This document shows positions 63,070 through 64,000 of a DNA stretch of 64,000 bases, one piece after another; the stretch's first letter is position 1; the number at the start of each line of letters is the position of its first letter. This DNA is from Vibrio astriarenae. GTDB taxonomy: Bacteria > Pseudomonadota > Gammaproteobacteria > Enterobacterales > Vibrionaceae. A program made the position numbers and the translations under genes. The stretch lies in NCBI RefSeq assembly GCF_010587385.1, contig NZ_CP047475.1, forward strand, positions 62,001 through 126,000, in the 5' to 3' direction. Below the pieces are notes generated by a model. That model worked only from the letters and a program-made list of their open reading frames with translations. It had not been told where the DNA came from and did no database searches.

Positions 63070-64000
63070 TTAAGAATCCCTTTGTTGACGTTGACGAGGG
63101 CGACGCTGCGGTTTGCGACCGTTATTGCGTGAGCCGCCGGTATTCGTACGGCGTTGTTGAGAGTTTTGCGAGCGAGAGTGAGTACGCATACGCAATGGCG
63201 CTGGCAGATCCTCGATCAGCGCTGCAGCATCATAGTCTGAAACAGGGATGCTGTGTTCAATATACTCTTCGATTGAAGGAAGGTTGATAGCATAGTCTTC
63301 ACAAGCGAAACTGATTGAGTGACCACTTGCACCAGCACGGCCAGTACGACCAATACGGTGAACGTAGTCTTCACAGTCGTCAGGAAGGTCAAAGTTGAAT
63401 ACGTGCGTTACCTGAGGAATATGTAGACCGCGAGCAGCCACATCGGTGGCAACCAGGATATCTACTTCACCTTTGGTGAACTGCTCAAGGATTTTCTCAC
63501 GCTTCTTCTGTGGTACATCACCAGTTAGAAGACCTACTCGATGACCATCCGCCGCTAGGTGACCCCAAATTGATTCACATTTGTGTTTCGTATTCGCAAA
63601 AATGATCGCACGATCGGGCCACTCTTCTTCAATAAGAGTTTGTAGTAGCGCCATCTTGTGTTCGTTAGATGGGTAGAACAGCTCTTCTTGAATACGGTGA
63701 CCGGTTTTTTGCTCTGGCTCGACGACAACGTGCTCTGGGTTGTGCATGTGCTCAAACGCAAGCTCTTGAACACGGTAAGACAGTGTTGCAGAGAACAGCA
63801 TGTTCAAGCGATCTTTTGGTTCAGGCATACGGCGGAACAAGAATCGGATGTCTTTAATAAAGCCAAGATCAAACATACGGTCAGCTTCATCAAGTACCAC
63901 AGCTTGGATGTGGTTTAGATTAAACACACGTTGCTTGTAGAAGTCGATGATACGACCCGTTGTGCCAATCAGTACATCCACGCCTTGCTCTAGTTTCCCA
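63070..64000 (-). CDS. rhlB: ATP-dependent RNA helicase RhlB, 5' end cut by window edge
   Basis: The C-terminal 310 residues of a DEAD-box helicase are visible, open to the right edge of the window. The sequence starts within [20 protein letters not shown] (motif Ib region) and shows the DEAD box as LDEADRMFD, motif III FSATLS, motif [13 protein letters not shown], motif [13 protein letters not shown] and motif [16 protein letters not shown] basic Arg/Gln-rich tail ends the protein. RhlB is part of the RNA degradosome, unwinding RNA for PNPase and RNase E. About 130 N-terminal residues are missing because of the window end. It overlaps no gene and precedes gppA by one base. Confidence 0.95.
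   Translation of the reverse strand, partial: GKLEQGVDVLIGTTGRIIDFYKQRVFNLNHIQAVVLDEADRMFDLGFIKDIRFLFRRMPEPKDRLNMLFSATLSYRVQELAFEHMHNPEHVVVEPEQKTGHRIQEELFYPSNEHKMALLQTLIEEEWPDRAIIFANTKHKCESIWGHLAADGHRVGLLTGDVPQKKREKILEQFTKGEVDILVATDVAARGLHIPQVTHVFNFDLPDDCEDYVHRIGRTGRAGASGHSISFACEDYAINLPSIEEYIEHSIPVSDYDAAALIEDLPAPLRMRTHSRSQNSQQRRTNTGGSRNNGRKPQRRPRQRQQRDS

Overview
The window looks like a chromosomal segment of a Vibrio or close Vibrionaceae relative. The evidence is the gammaproteobacterial 16S/23S genes, gene orders shared with Escherichia coli (yihG-dsbA-srkA, rsmB-fmt-def with dprA-smg-yrdD, gorA-rlmJ-prlC, rhlB-gppA) and Vibrio-type local arrangements. It is mostly ordinary core genome. 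There is one clear mobile-element junction at the left edge and several well-preserved regulatory sites. Species cannot be decided by eye.

Layout. 1-1920: a large serine recombinase, cut by the window edge, lies against the 3' part of a split comM (yifB) gene, so an integrated element begins here and runs off to the left. 2025-9211: yihG, dsbA, srkA, ccoG, yihD, a candidate 55-residue small protein with its own terminator, a Spo0M-like gene, trhA and a DUF3157 gene. 9259-23474: trkH/trkA potassium uptake, rsmB-fmt-def, then the divergent LysM-dprA-smg-yrdD run, purKE, tsaC-hemF-aroE-yrdB, and yrdA. 23721-29317: a complete rRNA operon (16S, tRNA-Glu, 23S, 5S, tRNA-Ser) with P1 promoter, boxA elements and terminator.

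29352-39726: a DUF3135 gene, groESL, a kinase-fold gene, glpX, zapB and the methionine cluster metF, metBL and metJ with tandem MetJ boxes. 39812-45348: gluconate use and the Entner-Doudoroff pathway (gntR, edd, gntK, a GntP permease, eda) with two GntR-type operators. 45433-51054: a membrane protein, gorA, rlmJ and prlC. 51132-53598: a bufferin-type (HvfABC-like) RiPP operon: secreted Cys-rich precursor, MNIO (DUF692) enzyme, partner protein and a DoxX protein. 53866-64000: uvrD, the CsrB sponge RNA with a VarA/GacA-type upstream site, a LysE-type exporter, rarD, recQ, a DUF3630 gene, yhhQ under a preQ1-I-like riboswitch, gppA and the 3' part of rhlB.

The points most worth following are: (1) the comM-split element with its serine recombinase; (2) the metallophore-like RiPP operon; (3) the stacked regulation of yhhQ (PurR-like box, promoter, preQ1 riboswitch covering the ribosome binding site); (4) the small basic ORF with a long leader at 6638-7000. 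I see no CRISPR array, prophage or insertion sequence in the window.
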